DNA from: Ulota crispa
Lineage: Eukaryota > Streptophyta > Bryopsida > Orthotrichales > Orthotrichaceae
Length of the DNA stretch: 64,000 bases
Assembly: GCA_963920765.1 (NCBI GenBank)
Contig: OY987250.1
Span: forward strand, 2,852,001-2,916,000
Direction: 5' to 3'
Both the position numbers and the translations under genes were made by a program. Under the pieces are notes generated by a model. It did not search any database and was not told where the DNA came from. It was given only the letters and a program-made list of their open reading frames with translations. Shown one piece after another: positions 11,095-22,450 of this stretch (positions are counted from its first letter, which is position 1; every line of letters begins with the position of its first letter).

Positions 11095-12865
11095 AAATGT
11101 TATGGTATGAAGTTAGCTTCAACGTTCAATTCTAGCGTCCTTCATACTTTAATCCAATTGTTTTTTGTGAAAGCTAAGTTGCAAACATGCGTCTTGAGCA
11201 CCAAAAGTGTGATGAATAGTGTCATTAAAGAGCAAATGACAAGCTACCACATTGAAAAGATGGACAACAAGTTGAAAATAAAGTCAAAATTTCCCTTGGG
11301 TACTCCCTTGGGCAATGAGAGCCTTTTTACTAAAATTTGATCATCTAAGAAATTCTAAATGAGTTTTTGCCCTAATTTCACTTGGAATGTTTTTCTAGTA
11401 CAAGTTAGAATTTGTTCATAGTTGAATTCTCTTTCATTCATAATGATTTTTGGTCATATGTTGGAGCTAATTTGTTTGTTTGTATTAGGTGAGAGCTCTT
11501 TGATAGAGGCATTGCAAGCTCATTTGTAAAATTGTGATCATGAATTAAGATGGGGAGTCATCAGTTCAAAAGTAACAACAATAAGCACTAAATTATCATA
11601 GGTGGTTGTTTTCCATTTTTGTAGCCAAAAATTGTCATTTTTGTACATAGAAATTGTCATTTTTGCATTAGACATTTCTAACAGCTCCAAAAAAAATCAA
11701 AAATTTCATATTCATCCACACTCAATCACAAATGTTTTAATATCCACAAGGCTTTTTTGGATTATTTTTGGCAACACTAATTAAAAGCCTTGTAGTTTAA
11801 GATCATTTAGTTACCATTTTGTTTCAATGTTTAATAATGATCTTATAAGGACAATTTCAAACCCTCAAAAATGGCATCATGAATCAAGAAAAGTACCCTC
11901 AAGCATTTAGAAGTTGACCTTTGAGCGCCCCGGCCATGAGTCCAAAAATATTGCCACGGGGGACCCCTACTCAGAATCATATCCCTTGCTGAGTTGATAC
12001 TAAGAACTAGCAAACTTCACTACTGAATCGGCATGAACGGGTACAAGATGCGATTTAGCTAAATTTTCTATCAAGATTGCACGATGGAATGCTAAGATTA
12101 TAACAGTCAAAGCCTCATTGAAATTTGTGGAGGGGATGGAATTTTGTGGATTTCTAGACTTTGAGGTGTTGGGTTGGTCATAAGAATATGGCTGATTTCC
12201 AAGCTGATTTTGCCAAAATCAACACAATAGGTGGGAGAAACAATTAGGGCTGTGCTGTCACATTTTCTGCAAGTTTTGACCATTGCAAGGCTGCCAAATT
12301 TTACCTCAAAGCTAGGAGCTAGGCATTGCAACCAAGGGATGGACCTGACAGCATGTATAAGTGCTACTAGTATGTAGAAAGTGGGATCTACAGAACGATT
12401 GCATTCAAGTGTGCAAGGTCCTGCCACCGTATGCCAACTTCTACCAATCACAAACCAATGGTCTCTAGTTGTCTTGGTTGCTGAAATTGCAAAATGCCAA
12501 ACCAGCTTAGTAGTCTTGCGGATCATGCTCCAAAATCCACCAAACCTAAACGGGCTCTGTCTGTGATCCCACTCCGTCTCATCACAATCCCTAACCCCTA
12601 AGCCCAAGTGCAATCCTCAACAAAGTCCAAGCTAATCTCCGCCCAAGAGACCTTGTTTTGTAATTTGCAGCAACAGGATCTTGCCCATGGAGCGCTCAAG
12701 GATTAAAATTCCAATGTTTGAAAAGACCAAAATGAAGGTTTGCAAATTCTTAATTATACAAGCAATCTTTTTTTGCTACAAATGACAAAAATATCAAAGT
12801 AAAAAGAAACCTCTACAACTATCAACAGATACGCCACAAATTCTAAGCTAGGTGCATCCAACTCC
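11095..12865. other. Intergenic DNA; one 168-codon ORF of unknown meaning
   Basis: No gene is recognised. The largest open frame is 12107-12613 on the minus strand (168 codons, Cys/Trp/His-rich, starting MHLGLGVRDCDETEW). It lies in locally GC-richer DNA and resembles no family I know. It could be a decayed gene or transposon fragment. The remaining ORFs are short and AT-biased. Confidence 0.35.
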
Positions 12866-13512
12866 TTTGAGCTTGATGTATCCAACATCTACAAGAGTAC
12901 AAGCTTGATGAATCCAACATCTAAGAGCTTGATGTATTTGATGTCTCGAAGCTTGATGTATGTAATGTCTCCCAGCTTGATGCATCTGACAACGCCGAGC
13001 TTGATGCATTTGATGTCTCTGAGCTTGATGCATTGGATGTCTCTAAGCTTGATGCATTGGATGTCTCTAAGCTTGATGCGTTGGATGTCTTTGAGCTTGA
13101 TGAGTTGGATGTCTTTGAGCTTGATGCTTTGAATGTCTTTGAGCTTGATGCGTTGGATGTCTTTGAGCTTGATGAGTTGGATGTCTTTGAGCTTGATGCT
13201 TTGAATGTCTTTGAGCTTGATGCGTTGGATGTCTTTGAGCTTGATGCTTTGAATGCCTTTGAGCTTGATGCGTTGGATGTCTTTGAGCTTGATGCGTTGG
13301 ATGTCTTTGAGCTTGATGCTTTGAATGTCTTTGAGCTTGATGCTTTGAATGTATTTGAGCTTGATGCATTTGATGTCTTTGAGCTTGATGAGTTTGATGT
13401 CTCCAAGCTTGATGCATCTAACGCCTCCCAACTTGATGCAATGGATGTTTCCGAGCTTGATGAGTACAATGACTCTGAGCTTGATGCCTGTGATATTTCA
13501 AAGCTTGAGGAT
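12866..13512. repeat. 24-bp minisatellite, about 26 units, open in several frames
   Basis: The unit GAGCTTGATGCNTTGGATGT plus CTTT repeats with a 24-bp period. It is degenerate at both ends (12866-13020 and 13390-13512) and nearly uniform in the middle. The plus strand reads as (LDVFELDA)n in a 217-codon frame (13033-13686); the minus strand reads as IKLKDIQS, SSSKTSNA and HQAQRHPT repeats in other frames. The same degenerate pattern continues into 13513-13700. Open frames on both strands are what any 24-bp array lacking internal stops would show, so I do not call a protein. Confidence 0.85.
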
Positions 13513-13699
13513 TTAGATGTCCTAGAGTTTGAAGATCCTGACGTCGTAGAGCTTGAGGATTCCACATCTCACAAGATGAGGATCCCAAAGTATCACAGCT
13601 TGAAGATCCCAAAGTCCACAAATTTGAAGATCTCAAAATCTCAATGTTTGAGGATCCTAGAGTCCAAGCTCTTGATAATAGCTTAGCCCTCAAGCGTGG

Positions 13700-14190
13700 T
13701 GCCTTTGAGATTCAAGATCTTGATGATTTTGAGACTCAAGATTGGGGCCTTAATGAGCGGGAGGTCCTTGACCTTAATGAGTTTGAAGTCCTTGGGCGCG
13801 ATGACTTTACTAAGTTAAATATTGCTAAATTGATTGCTAACAATGAAAGAAATGCACTAATTGTGCTAAGTAGTAAGTAGGCCATGGTTGTTTTGTATGA
13901 ATATGCGCACCCTCTCTCTTTTTACTTTAGAAAACATAAAAATGAATTTTTTAATTATGTGTATATATCTTAATATACAAAAGAATTGGGTGCGTACGTG
14001 TGTCAGATTGATGATCCATTTTCAGTTTGCTTTCTATTTATAAATAGGGTAGGGCAAGAGTTTGAATCCATTTTTAGTTGGATTTTCACCTAAAAATAGA
14101 ATAGAGTGCAAAATAAACCAAAGTAGTAAAACTAAAAATAGAGTGTAGTACAAGTTTAACAAAAGTGAAATTTGGACAAAAGTAGAAGAT
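13700..14190. other. Array flank and AT-rich DNA
   Basis: At 13700-13860 GAxxTTGAxGAxxTTGA-like sequence continues the degraded minisatellite and gives a 78-codon acidic ORF (13644-13880). Beyond 13880 the sequence is AT-rich with no recognisable feature. Confidence 0.4.
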
Positions 14191-14372
14191 GGATGCAATG
14201 CTAAATGGATGCTAAATGGACTATATGGATTTACCTATGCCAAATGGATGCTAAATGGACTATATGGCTTTACCTATGCCAAATAGATGCTAAATGGACT
14301 ATATGGATTCACTTATGCTAAATGAATGCTAAATAGATGCTAAATGGATGCTAAATGGGTTTTTCCTATGCG
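14191..14372. repeat. 39-bp tandem repeat built from AAATGGATGCT
   Basis: Units of about 39 bp (AAATGGATGCTAAATGGACT then ATATGGATTTACCTATGCC) occur in roughly four copies. Each unit contains two copies of the 11-bp motif AAATGGATGCT/AAATGGACTAT, so the array is a higher-order repeat. Confidence 0.8.
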
Positions 14373-14997
14373 TCACCATTACTTATTTAGCTTAGCTAAA
14401 TGGATTAATCAACTAATATATATATAATATTTACTTCAACTTTACGTATACTTTTATACATGCCAATGTAATTTTACTTTTCCTTAATTTTTTAAAATTT
14501 TACCGGTATTTTCAACCTAATCACAATGGCTTTTTTGAACTCCTGATTTTACTTTTGTAAACATACACTTCATAATTCATTTGATTTGCTTTTACTTCTC
14601 CATTGCCTTTTATTGGTGTTCTTTTAGCTAAACACATTGCTGCTTTAATCTTTCTTGTTTTTTTCCATCAAAAAAAATGTAAGGTTCTTTATTTTAAAGA
14701 TATCATAATTATGCACTATTTTGGAATGAGCGTTATTTGTGATTGTAGTGCACTTTCAATTACGCAAATCAGTTGTCCATTATTCTCATATTTCTCTTGA
14801 AAAAGAAAAGAAAATCATTCTTTTTTTACCATGCATTGATTGAAATGCAAAAAATGAACTACAATCGTCAAACTTGTAAACATATGTTAAAGATTGCATC
14901 ATGCAAATTTCAAATTTGAAGGATGATTAAATCATTGTAGTGAACATACTCAAATCTCAATTTCAAGCATTCAACAATGATTGGAGTATCAATATCC

Positions 14998-15248
14998 CAA
15001 ATTTTAAAAGTTGATGAGAGTTTTGGTATAAGATTTTCTCAAAATTTCCAAAATTGCCTAAGCAGTTCAAAAGTGTTTGGGTAGTATAATTTTTGAGTTG
15101 AGTATTTGATTGAGGAAAAAATACATTTCCACTTCAAAAATACATCTTAAGTAACAATTTTGAGAAAATCCAATAAAATTTGACTTTGTATGACACTATT
15201 ATTTGAGTTTTGAAGTGCACATTAAGCAAACACTTGGTCCTTTAGGGG
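14998..15248. mobile_element. TTAA element, family D, partial copy
   Basis: The right end ACTTGGTCCTTTAGGGG precedes TTAA at 15249-15252. It aligns with the right third of the full copy at 18491-19440 through AAAAGTTGATGAGAGTTTT, TAACAATTTTGAGAA and ACTTGGTC. No left end is found. The stretch 14373-14997 upstream is AT-rich and shows nothing I recognise. Confidence 0.65.
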
Positions 15249-15339
15249 TTAAAAATCCAATACAATGCCTGAATATTTTCACATATTCACTTTCTATCAC
15301 ATGGCAATTGTTCATTGTCATTGACACAAAGATAATTTA

Positions 15340-15600
15340 TATTTATATATATATATATATATATATATAAATATAAATAGAAAACATGATACAATTGGCA
15401 ATCCTTTTATTGTGTGGATAAAAAACATGTGTGGGTAAAAAAACGTGCTTGGATAAAAACTTGTGTGGGTGAAAAACTTGCATAGGTAAAAAATTTGAAT
15501 GGGTAAAATATTGCATAGCTAAAATATGAAACAAAAACAAAAAAGTTGCTTGAATGATTACTATGTGGGTAAAAATTTTATGTAGGTAAAAAATAAATAA
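15340..15600. repeat. TA microsatellite followed by a GTGGGTAAAA-type minisatellite
   Basis: A TA run at 15345-15369 is flanked by the palindromic pair ATTTATATAT and ATATATAAAT. From about 15411 to 15600 a degenerate unit of 18-20 bp (TTGTGTGGGTAAAAAAC and variants) repeats roughly nine times. Confidence 0.7.
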
Positions 15601-16263
15601 TGTTTTTTATGCTCTAGTGAATAGTAATGTTGTGAACAAAGACAAATATTTTACTGCATATGTAAAGTTTAAAATTGGAGTACGCGGATAAAAAATAAGA
15701 CTTATTTTCTTGCAAAGGAAATGTTTTGCATAATTGAGCTTGAAATTTTTTTGCATCCAACAGGCGACAGGTGCTTATCTTGGTATAATATGGTTACAAG
15801 GGGATGTTGCATAATTGCATAATCTTATTCACTCATGCAATTGAGGAATCTTTGATGAATAGTGTAACCAAGACACATGTACCTAATTAGTCCATATTAT
15901 GCAAAGGTTCATTAGACATACTCGCACAACTTGTAAGGTAAGAGGCTTGTAAACCGACCATCTAAGAGCTTAAACTGAATTTTGGGGTGGTGGAACTTCT
16001 TGAAACATTTTTCAGTAAATTTTCCTTGAAAGACAAGAGGAATTGACATCTAACTCAAGAAGTTTTGTATTTTTTAGAGCAATGTGGAATTAGTTATGAA
16101 ATTTTGAAGTAGAAAGGTCATAGGGTTCTAAAATGGTGCACCTCCTCAAATGTATGTCTGCTGTACATTATGGAAAGGCTATGAATAAGACATGTACTGA
16201 TGGAGATCATTTGAGGAGGTGAGCTGAGTTAGTGCCCTAACGGAGTTCAAGCCTCCAACCTTA
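15601..16263. other. AT-rich intergenic DNA containing a short perfect hairpin
   Basis: No gene is recognised. CACCTCCTCAAATG at 16139-16152 is the exact inverse of CATTTGAGGAGGTG at 16208-16221, giving a potential hairpin of about 83 nt just upstream of a family K element. Confidence 0.5.
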
Positions 16264-16570
16264 AGGTAGTACGCTTGAAAACCGTTTGCTCATTTTGAAC
16301 CATCCAATAGCTTGTTGTGAAATCGTGCATTCCTGGTTCTTACATTAGCCTCTTACAACACATTGAATGCATGGAAGAAAATTTGATTTTAATTGCAAGA
16401 GCCAATCATTCTCCTTGCTTCCTCAAATCTCTTCACGACTTGCAAGTGAACGATTCTTGAAAGGTCTAAGGTTAATAATAGGTACCTATGACACATGCAC
16501 TTTGAAAAAGCAACATAAGAAAGATTATGTCATGACAACAAAAAAACTTTGTCACATCAAATCATAAGCC
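16264..16570. mobile_element. MITE family K, degraded copy
   Basis: It starts after TA with AGGTAGTACGCTTGAAAACC, matching AGGTAGGTAGCTCGAATTAC of the intact copy at 56545-56954 read in reverse. The blocks GCAAGAGCCAATCATTCTCC and AGGTACCTATGACACATGC match the corresponding parts of the other two copies. Its right end cannot be placed. Confidence 0.6.
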
Positions 16571-16796
16571 GTCACTACACAATTTCTATTCCCTTATGTT
16601 GAATTCAGTGTTTGATTTGAGTGCATGTGTGTCTTGTTTGGGTGCAAGAGCACTTGGCTTTATGTTTATTTATAGATGTTACTAAATAGCTAGTGTCACT
16701 TTTGCATGCTTCTACTTTACAACCCTCATGCCAAAGTGCCAAAAGCTCCCTCACGAATTTGTTTTTTGTTTTTTCAATGATTTACTACACTAAGCA

Positions 16797-17980
16797 TTCA
16801 GGTTGCCTTACCCTAAAAAGTTATCTCATGACTCAATGATTGTCCACTAGGAGGAGCATGCAACTCTTTAACTCCTAAATCCCTATTGTCCCCTCAGGAG
16901 ACAATAGGGATTTTGGGCAATTACCTACAACCTCAATTTTTGTCTAGATTTAATGAAACTTGTTTGGAAGATATGAAAACACATAAGCTTTTGAGGAATA
17001 TATAATTTAATTCCAATCTACGCCTAGGAGCAAAAGTTATGCCCATATAAGCACATATTTATGGAAATCAAGTAGCAAACTTTATTTTACAAAAATTTGG
17101 TTTTTTTTTTCTATTAGGTTATAGTTTTGTCTACATTTGAAGCTTTGATTCATTCCATTTGGACTAGTTATGAGAAAATAATGGACACTCTTGTTTTTCA
17201 GGCAATTCAAGCATCTTCTTGAAAAAATAACTTATAAACTTCATTTTTGAATGCAAGTTTAAAAAGTTTTCAAAAAAAATTATTAGAGAGGGTGAAGTTT
17301 GCTTTCTAGAACAATATTGCCACTAGAATTATTATGTTTCAATTCCATTGCAAGGTTATTAACAATCTAAGTTTTTGTTCAATTTCATACATTCTTCTAC
17401 CTAATGTTTTTTTTAAGAATGAAAATTAAGTATTCCTTGTTTTGATTTTTTTCCACAAATTCTCAACTCAATTCTCCACAATACAAAAAAAAACATCAAA
17501 ACTCTATGCTGCAAAAAAATTAAGTTAAAAAAGTTCAAAGTCAAATAATCTAGTCATGCAAGGTGCAAATTCTTTTGGTTTTTACACTTCAAACACAAAT
17601 ATCTTGCAATTTGTGAGGTCAAAGTTTTTGAAGTTTTTTCTCCACATTCTTATACAAGTCAAGTACAAGATCCTATGGTTAAATATGCAAAAATACCAAT
17701 TTTCAAACTTTTTACTTTTTGCAATAAAAATGGCAGTTTTAAGTATCTTTTGACGGAATAAAGGCCCCAAGGCTTTAGAGGTCAAACACCGAGGTTTTAC
17801 ATAGTTTATGACCTAAATGTTGTTAATTTGTTTATAGTAATTTTATTGTTGTTGCTGAGCCCTTAAAAAGTTGTGTATTGTAATAGTTATTGAATAGATT
17901 TACTGTAGTATCAATAGATGATTATGTAGTGTAAAATGTCAAGCAACAAGTGTGAGGCAACCTAATTGCAATATTTAGTG
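16797..17980. mobile_element. MITE family H copy 2, interrupted by a family B element
   Basis: The left part is 16797-16867 (CACTAAGCATTCAGGTTGCC...) and the right part about 17786-17980 (...TAGTGTAAAATGTCAAG...ATATTTAGTG). Between them sits element B2. Removing B2 restores the order seen in H copies 1 and 3. The break falls at CTCTTTAA, where H copy 1 reads CCCTTTAAATATT. Confidence 0.8.
16872..17781. mobile_element. TTAA element, family B copy 2 (nested in MITE H)
   Basis: It starts after TTAA (16868-16871) with CTCCTAAATCCCTATTG and ends CTTTAGAGG before TCAA (17782-17785), a one-base variant of TTAA. The length is 910 bp. It follows family B copy 1 throughout, with a subterminal palindrome ATTGTCCCCTCAGGAGACAAT-like near its left end (about 16885-16905). 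Confidence 0.8.
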
Positions 17981-18395
17981 GAGCTACACATACCCAAGAA
18001 CGCAAGCGAGGAAAGGAAAAGGATACAATAATCCATGTTAGCACATTTATCCATGAAGTACAGTATACTAATATTACTATATTCCCAAATTTTGGCCAAC
18101 CTTGTGATTGTGTCAGATTGATGTGGCTATTTCATCAACTATTTCACTCATTATATTTAATCTTCAAGTAGCCAATGTTAAAATGAGGTAAGATTCTCCC
18201 AGAAAAAAAGTGTTTAAGAAAAGATCATCAAACTCACCAGCTTTTACTTTCTAAGAACTTTTTTCACTGAATAGCCATACAATTTTACTTACGAAACTTT
18301 TTAGCAAGATACCATTCCTTTTTAGTGGCGAAAAACTCTGATCTGCTCCACCATCTTAAGATGACATCACACTTATTTTGGATGAATGTGGACTA
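17981..18395. other. AT-rich intergenic DNA, nothing recognised
   Basis: No ORF, repeat or element end could be identified between MITE H copy 2 and MITE K copy 2. Confidence 0.4.
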
Positions 18396-19744
18396 AGGTA
18401 GTGAGCTCAAATTGCCATTCCTCTCTTGTAAAGTGTTCCATACGTAGCTCAAGAATGGATATGAAGTGGTTCTTGAATGGACCTTTTTAATCCCTAAAAG
18501 TTCAAGGGTGTTTTTGAGAAAAATTCTTAAAAACTGTCAATTTTTAATGCATTGCCCAAAATCAAAAATCAAAACTTTTTTCTCAATTTCAACCATACAA
18601 AAGTTTGTAAAACCAATAAACCAATGTGTGCAAAAAATTTCAGCCCATTTGACCATGCGGATTGCATGATTATAACGTTTGAAGTGAGAATAAACAACAA
18701 TTTTTTTTCATTCCTGCAAAATAAGGACAACAAACTTTGAGTCTTCCTAGAGTAAAACTTTTGGTCTACACAAATTTGAGCTTTTTGACCTTTCACAAGT
18801 ATATGATGTTGGGTTCACTTTTAAAAAAATCAGACGCAAATATAGAGTTTATCTTATTCTAAATCACCCTCCAATGCAAGGAGGTTTAGTGAATAGGCAA
18901 CACATTAGTCATTCTTTCATGATTTCTTGTGCAATGTGGAAGAATTTTATTTGAAATAGGAATGGTGAAAAGTTGGAGAAAAACATTTGGAATATGTGAA
19001 AAATAGTTTCAAGAGCTTTAGATTTGTAGATTGAAAGATAATAGGGCTTGAAGTTAGAGGATTTTGTTTTCCTAAAACCGCCCAAACACATGGTTAACAA
19101 AGTTTGACTCCCTTCAAAATGTGATGTGAGAGCTGAATTTTTTTTTGACAATTGTACACCATGTTTTTTTACTTACATTCTTGCCAAATTCCAAAAGTTG
19201 ATGAGAGTTTTAGCATAAGATTCTCCAAAGATGCTCAAATTGCCCAAATTGTCTAATTTCTTTTGGGCAACATAACTTTTGAACCTGGCATCCAATTAGG
19301 GAGAAAATAAGATTTTTACATGGGGGATACATGTTTCTACCTTGTGTAACAATTTTGAGAACATCCAATAAAAAATAACTCCATATGACCCTACCCGAGT
19401 TTTCAAGTGGCTGTTGAACAACCACTTGGTCTTTTTGGGGTTAAGTTATAAAAGAAAAAATGTATCTAATTCCAAGAGCCAATCATACTCTTCAATTTCA
19501 CCTCATCTCTTTACAACTTATAAGGGAACAATTTATGGGAGACCTAGAGCCACAAATAGATGCCTACTACAAAAAATTCTCAAATATCAACGATTCAACA
19601 ATACTTCAAAAAATACAAAAAAAATTGTGGTACATTTGGCATCTATTTCTCTTTGACTAAAAATTAAACAAAAAAATGAGCTATCTCAAAAAACTCATCA
19701 AAAGATAGACCAACCTTAAAGTGTCACTTTTAGAGCACATTACT
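18396..19744. mobile_element. MITE family K copy 2, interrupted by a family D element
   Basis: The left part 18396-18486 (AGGTAGTGAGCTCAAATTGC ... CTTGAATGGACC) and right part 19445-19744 (ATAAAAGAAAAAATGTATC ... TAGAGCACATTACTT) together match the reverse complement of the intact copy at 56545-56954. The insertion point reads TTTTTAA/TTAAGTTATAAAAG here and CCTTAGTCATAAAAG in the reverse-read intact copy, so a single TTAA-like site was present before insertion. Confidence 0.8.
18491..19440. mobile_element. TTAA element, family D, full-length copy
   Basis: It is 950 bp and lies between TTAA at 18487-18490 and 19441-19444. The ends are TCCCTAAAAGTTCAAGGG and CCACTTGGTCTTTTTGGGG, imperfect inverted repeats. 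There is no open frame of note; the ORFs at 18466-18796 and 18909-19151 are short and AT-biased. A truncated relative lies at 14998-15248. Confidence 0.8.
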
Positions 19745-21475
19745 TCATTCTTGATGGAAAGAGGATTTTTCATCCATATTATATAGATTATATTTATTAC
19801 CATGGCCATGGATGTAAAATTGCTTTGTGTCATTGTCTAAATCTTATCTCAAATGGTCATTGGCTACCAAAACATAGAAAAACTACGGTGAAAAATTGGA
19901 TGAAATTGCCAAATCCTTCCCCAAACCTACACCAAAGTCACCAAAATTTGGATGAATTTTACTATTATTAATATAATTTGTAGATAAACTTCCACATTTC
20001 AACTATTCTATCCAATTTTTCCTTACTTGCTTGTATTATTGAGTGCAAGTTGTTCTACTCATCGTTGGGGGAGAACCAACAGTTAGTATATTGTTAGCTG
20101 GGTGAAATTGCAAAAGAATTGGTTGAAACTTGAAAGTAGCGGCTAGAAAAGTGATCAAAAATTTCCAAAAGTCCCAATTATAGAAGAATGTAGTAGAATT
20201 ATATAAATTCTATAAAAATTATTGACACATACTAGTGAAATTCTTGTTGAAACCATGAGATGTCGGATTTTAGCTAGTGAAGCTAAAAATTCTCCCTAAA
20301 CATCAGCTCTACTAGGGTTTTGTTTTGGGCTTTATGAGACTAGATTTGAAGTTGATTGATGCAATTTCAGCCAATGGCCTGCCTCCCTCCAAAAGCACTC
20401 AATGCTTAGGAGGGAACACATGCTTTTTATTGTTGAATTGTTAGTTTCCAAAATAAAAAAATTGCGCTCTATCCCAATGTGCAGGAAAAACCAAAGGCTT
20501 GTTCATTGTTAGCCAATGGGATAGGAAAAATAATTGGTTACATTTTAAATTTAAATGAAGCAAAGCTGGAAGGAAATTTAAAAAATCAGATTTCAAGTGT
20601 TACCTTCCAAAATTGGAGGATACTTTACTACCTCTTTACAAAAAAGGATGGAATTCATATTGTTAGTAAAAGTATTTACTGACTGATACCAGGATAAGGC
20701 AAAATTTATATCTAGGTATCAACCCAAAACCCTCCAAGTATTAGCAAAGAAGATATTAGTTTCTTAGTTTTCACCTTAATCTTAGTGCACAAAGTACATC
20801 ATTGTTGGCGCTACCTCTATAACCATAAAATGTTGTCGCGGCATTTGCAACAATTGAGTTTGTTCACAAAAATCACTACTTTAGGAGTTAGTTTGCTTCC
20901 GCCTCCTAGTAAATTCACAATTTACTACCCAACATTTTTGATTTGCTTGCAATTTTCTTACTAGAAAACTTTTGTGATTTATTTGTGAGGTGGAATTCTT
21001 GCCTTGTTGTGCTTCCAAAGTGCAAAGTCCTTGCAAGATTGAACAAAGGCCAAATGAGGACTTTGACAACATTTTAGAAGAAGCCATTATCTTGTGGAAA
21101 AATGCCTTTAAGTTTTGCCATTCATATTCTAATCAAGAGCAATACCATATAGAAGCAACTAAAGAATCATTTAAAGGTGACTTCAAAACTCTTCTAATTT
21201 ATGCAACCTTTTCATAACTTCTCAACATCATCAAATGTGTGGAGGGATTCTTGGTCTTCAAATGGTGAAGGAATATGCCACGTTCAATTCTTGCCAAGAA
21301 TGCGATAATAAACATAGTTTTTGGTTAAAAATTGGCTTTTTCTTATATGCATTTAAAAAGATTAATAATGTAACCAATGCAAATTCTAATTTGGAGGAAA
21401 TTAGCTAGTGGAAATTTGAAATTGCATGAAATGAATTAGATGTTTTTCTAACTAAGGATTTGCAACTGGCGCTTG
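19745..21475. other. AT-rich intergenic DNA, nothing recognised
   Basis: Short ORFs exist (for example 20990-21217, plus, 75 codons), but none has a recognisable motif, and no transposon ends or tandem repeats were found. Confidence 0.4.
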
Positions 21476-21479
21476 TTAA

Positions 21480-21831
21480 CCCTTTAGTGCCGAGCAGGTC
21501 ACCATGGCCTGCCCCAATTGTAGAAGCTATAATGTTTCTCACTGTGTCCACTTGTAGTATTGTTCTTAAAAGTTGCAAAAGTCTACAATGCATGCTTATT
21601 TCATGAAAATTGCACTAAGGGCAGCTTGGGACCTAACACAGTGCTTTTGAAGTTCTCACAATTTGTGTTACCAAAAAACATGAGAACGTTATGTGAGGTT
21701 GATTTTTGCCTTTCATGATGGACCATTTGATTATGGTCACTTTTGAAAAAAAATTAAATGAAAAACGGCTTTATCTTGCCATACAAAAGGCTTTTTAGAA
21801 ACCAGAGGACGAAAAACGTCCTCCTCAACTT
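21480..21831. mobile_element. TTAA element, family G copy 1
   Basis: It lies between TTAA at 21476-21479 and 21832-21835. The left end CCCTTTAGTGCCGAGCAGG matches, in reverse orientation, the far end of the family G copy at 60445-60792. The right side, AGAGGACGAAAAACGTCC, corresponds to AGAGGACGTTCTTTGTCC there. The right terminus is decayed. Confidence 0.65.
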
Positions 21832-21835
21832 TTAA

Positions 21836-22450
21836 TGTAGGCACACCCATCCCCGTCATGTCCCCATGGGCGTTACTTGACATTGTTAGGAACTAACAAA
21901 TATAAATCAAATGGTTATGGGTAATTAAGTGATAGTTATGGGTGACAATGTGATGGTTGTGGGTGGCTCACATGATGGTTTTGAGTACCCATGTCGCTAT
22001 TTAAGAACCAATAAGCCTTGTTTTAGCACATAACATTTAGTAGCGTGAAGAGAGGTTGCCTTTCTCTCTCTTTAGGTATCATCCACGAACTTCATCTTGA
22101 CGGAAAAAACAATATATATATACATTTTATTTTATTTTAATAAAATCTCTAACACGTTTGGCCCCCTCGACGTGTGTGCACTAAACAAAGCCTCCCTTTC
22201 ATAAACTCTAGCAAATTCAGCCAAGTGTCCCCATAACTAAAGAAAGGTGTGGAATATTTCACACCATTCTCTTGGGGGGAGGGCAGCCTTTACTAGTGCT
22301 ACTAAATGTTATGCATCTCTTACACATGGTTCCTACAATTTCAATTAATTTGAACTTTGAAAAATCTTTGTGAACAAATACTTGCAATTAGAACCTTGAT
22401 GTCAATATTATTAGTTTCCACTTGGTCAATTATTTTACCTACTTATTTCC
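21836..22450. repeat. Dispersed repeat, possibly a solo-LTR-like fossil
   Basis: This segment matches 36895-37285 in several blocks (AAATGGTTATGGGT / AAATGGTTGTAGGT, CTATTTAAGAACCAA, ACACATGGTTCCTACAATTT, TTGTGAACAAAT). A sub-segment at about 21888-22156 begins TGTTAGGAAC, contains a TATA-like CTATTTAAG, and ends near CTCTAACA, which resembles a long terminal repeat. No internal retroelement genes or priming site are seen, so the family is undecided; it looks old and incomplete. Confidence 0.4.

Noticed and set aside
12107-12613. 168-codon minus-strand ORF as a gene
   Set aside because: No recognisable domain, no splice-linked partners, and amino-acid composition (many Cys, Trp, His) like a chance frame.
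13033-13686. 217-codon acidic repeat ORF as a real protein
   Set aside because: A 24-bp period keeps any stop-free frame open, and the opposite strand has comparably long frames. No start context, intron or codon bias argues for translation. It is kept only as a finding to test.
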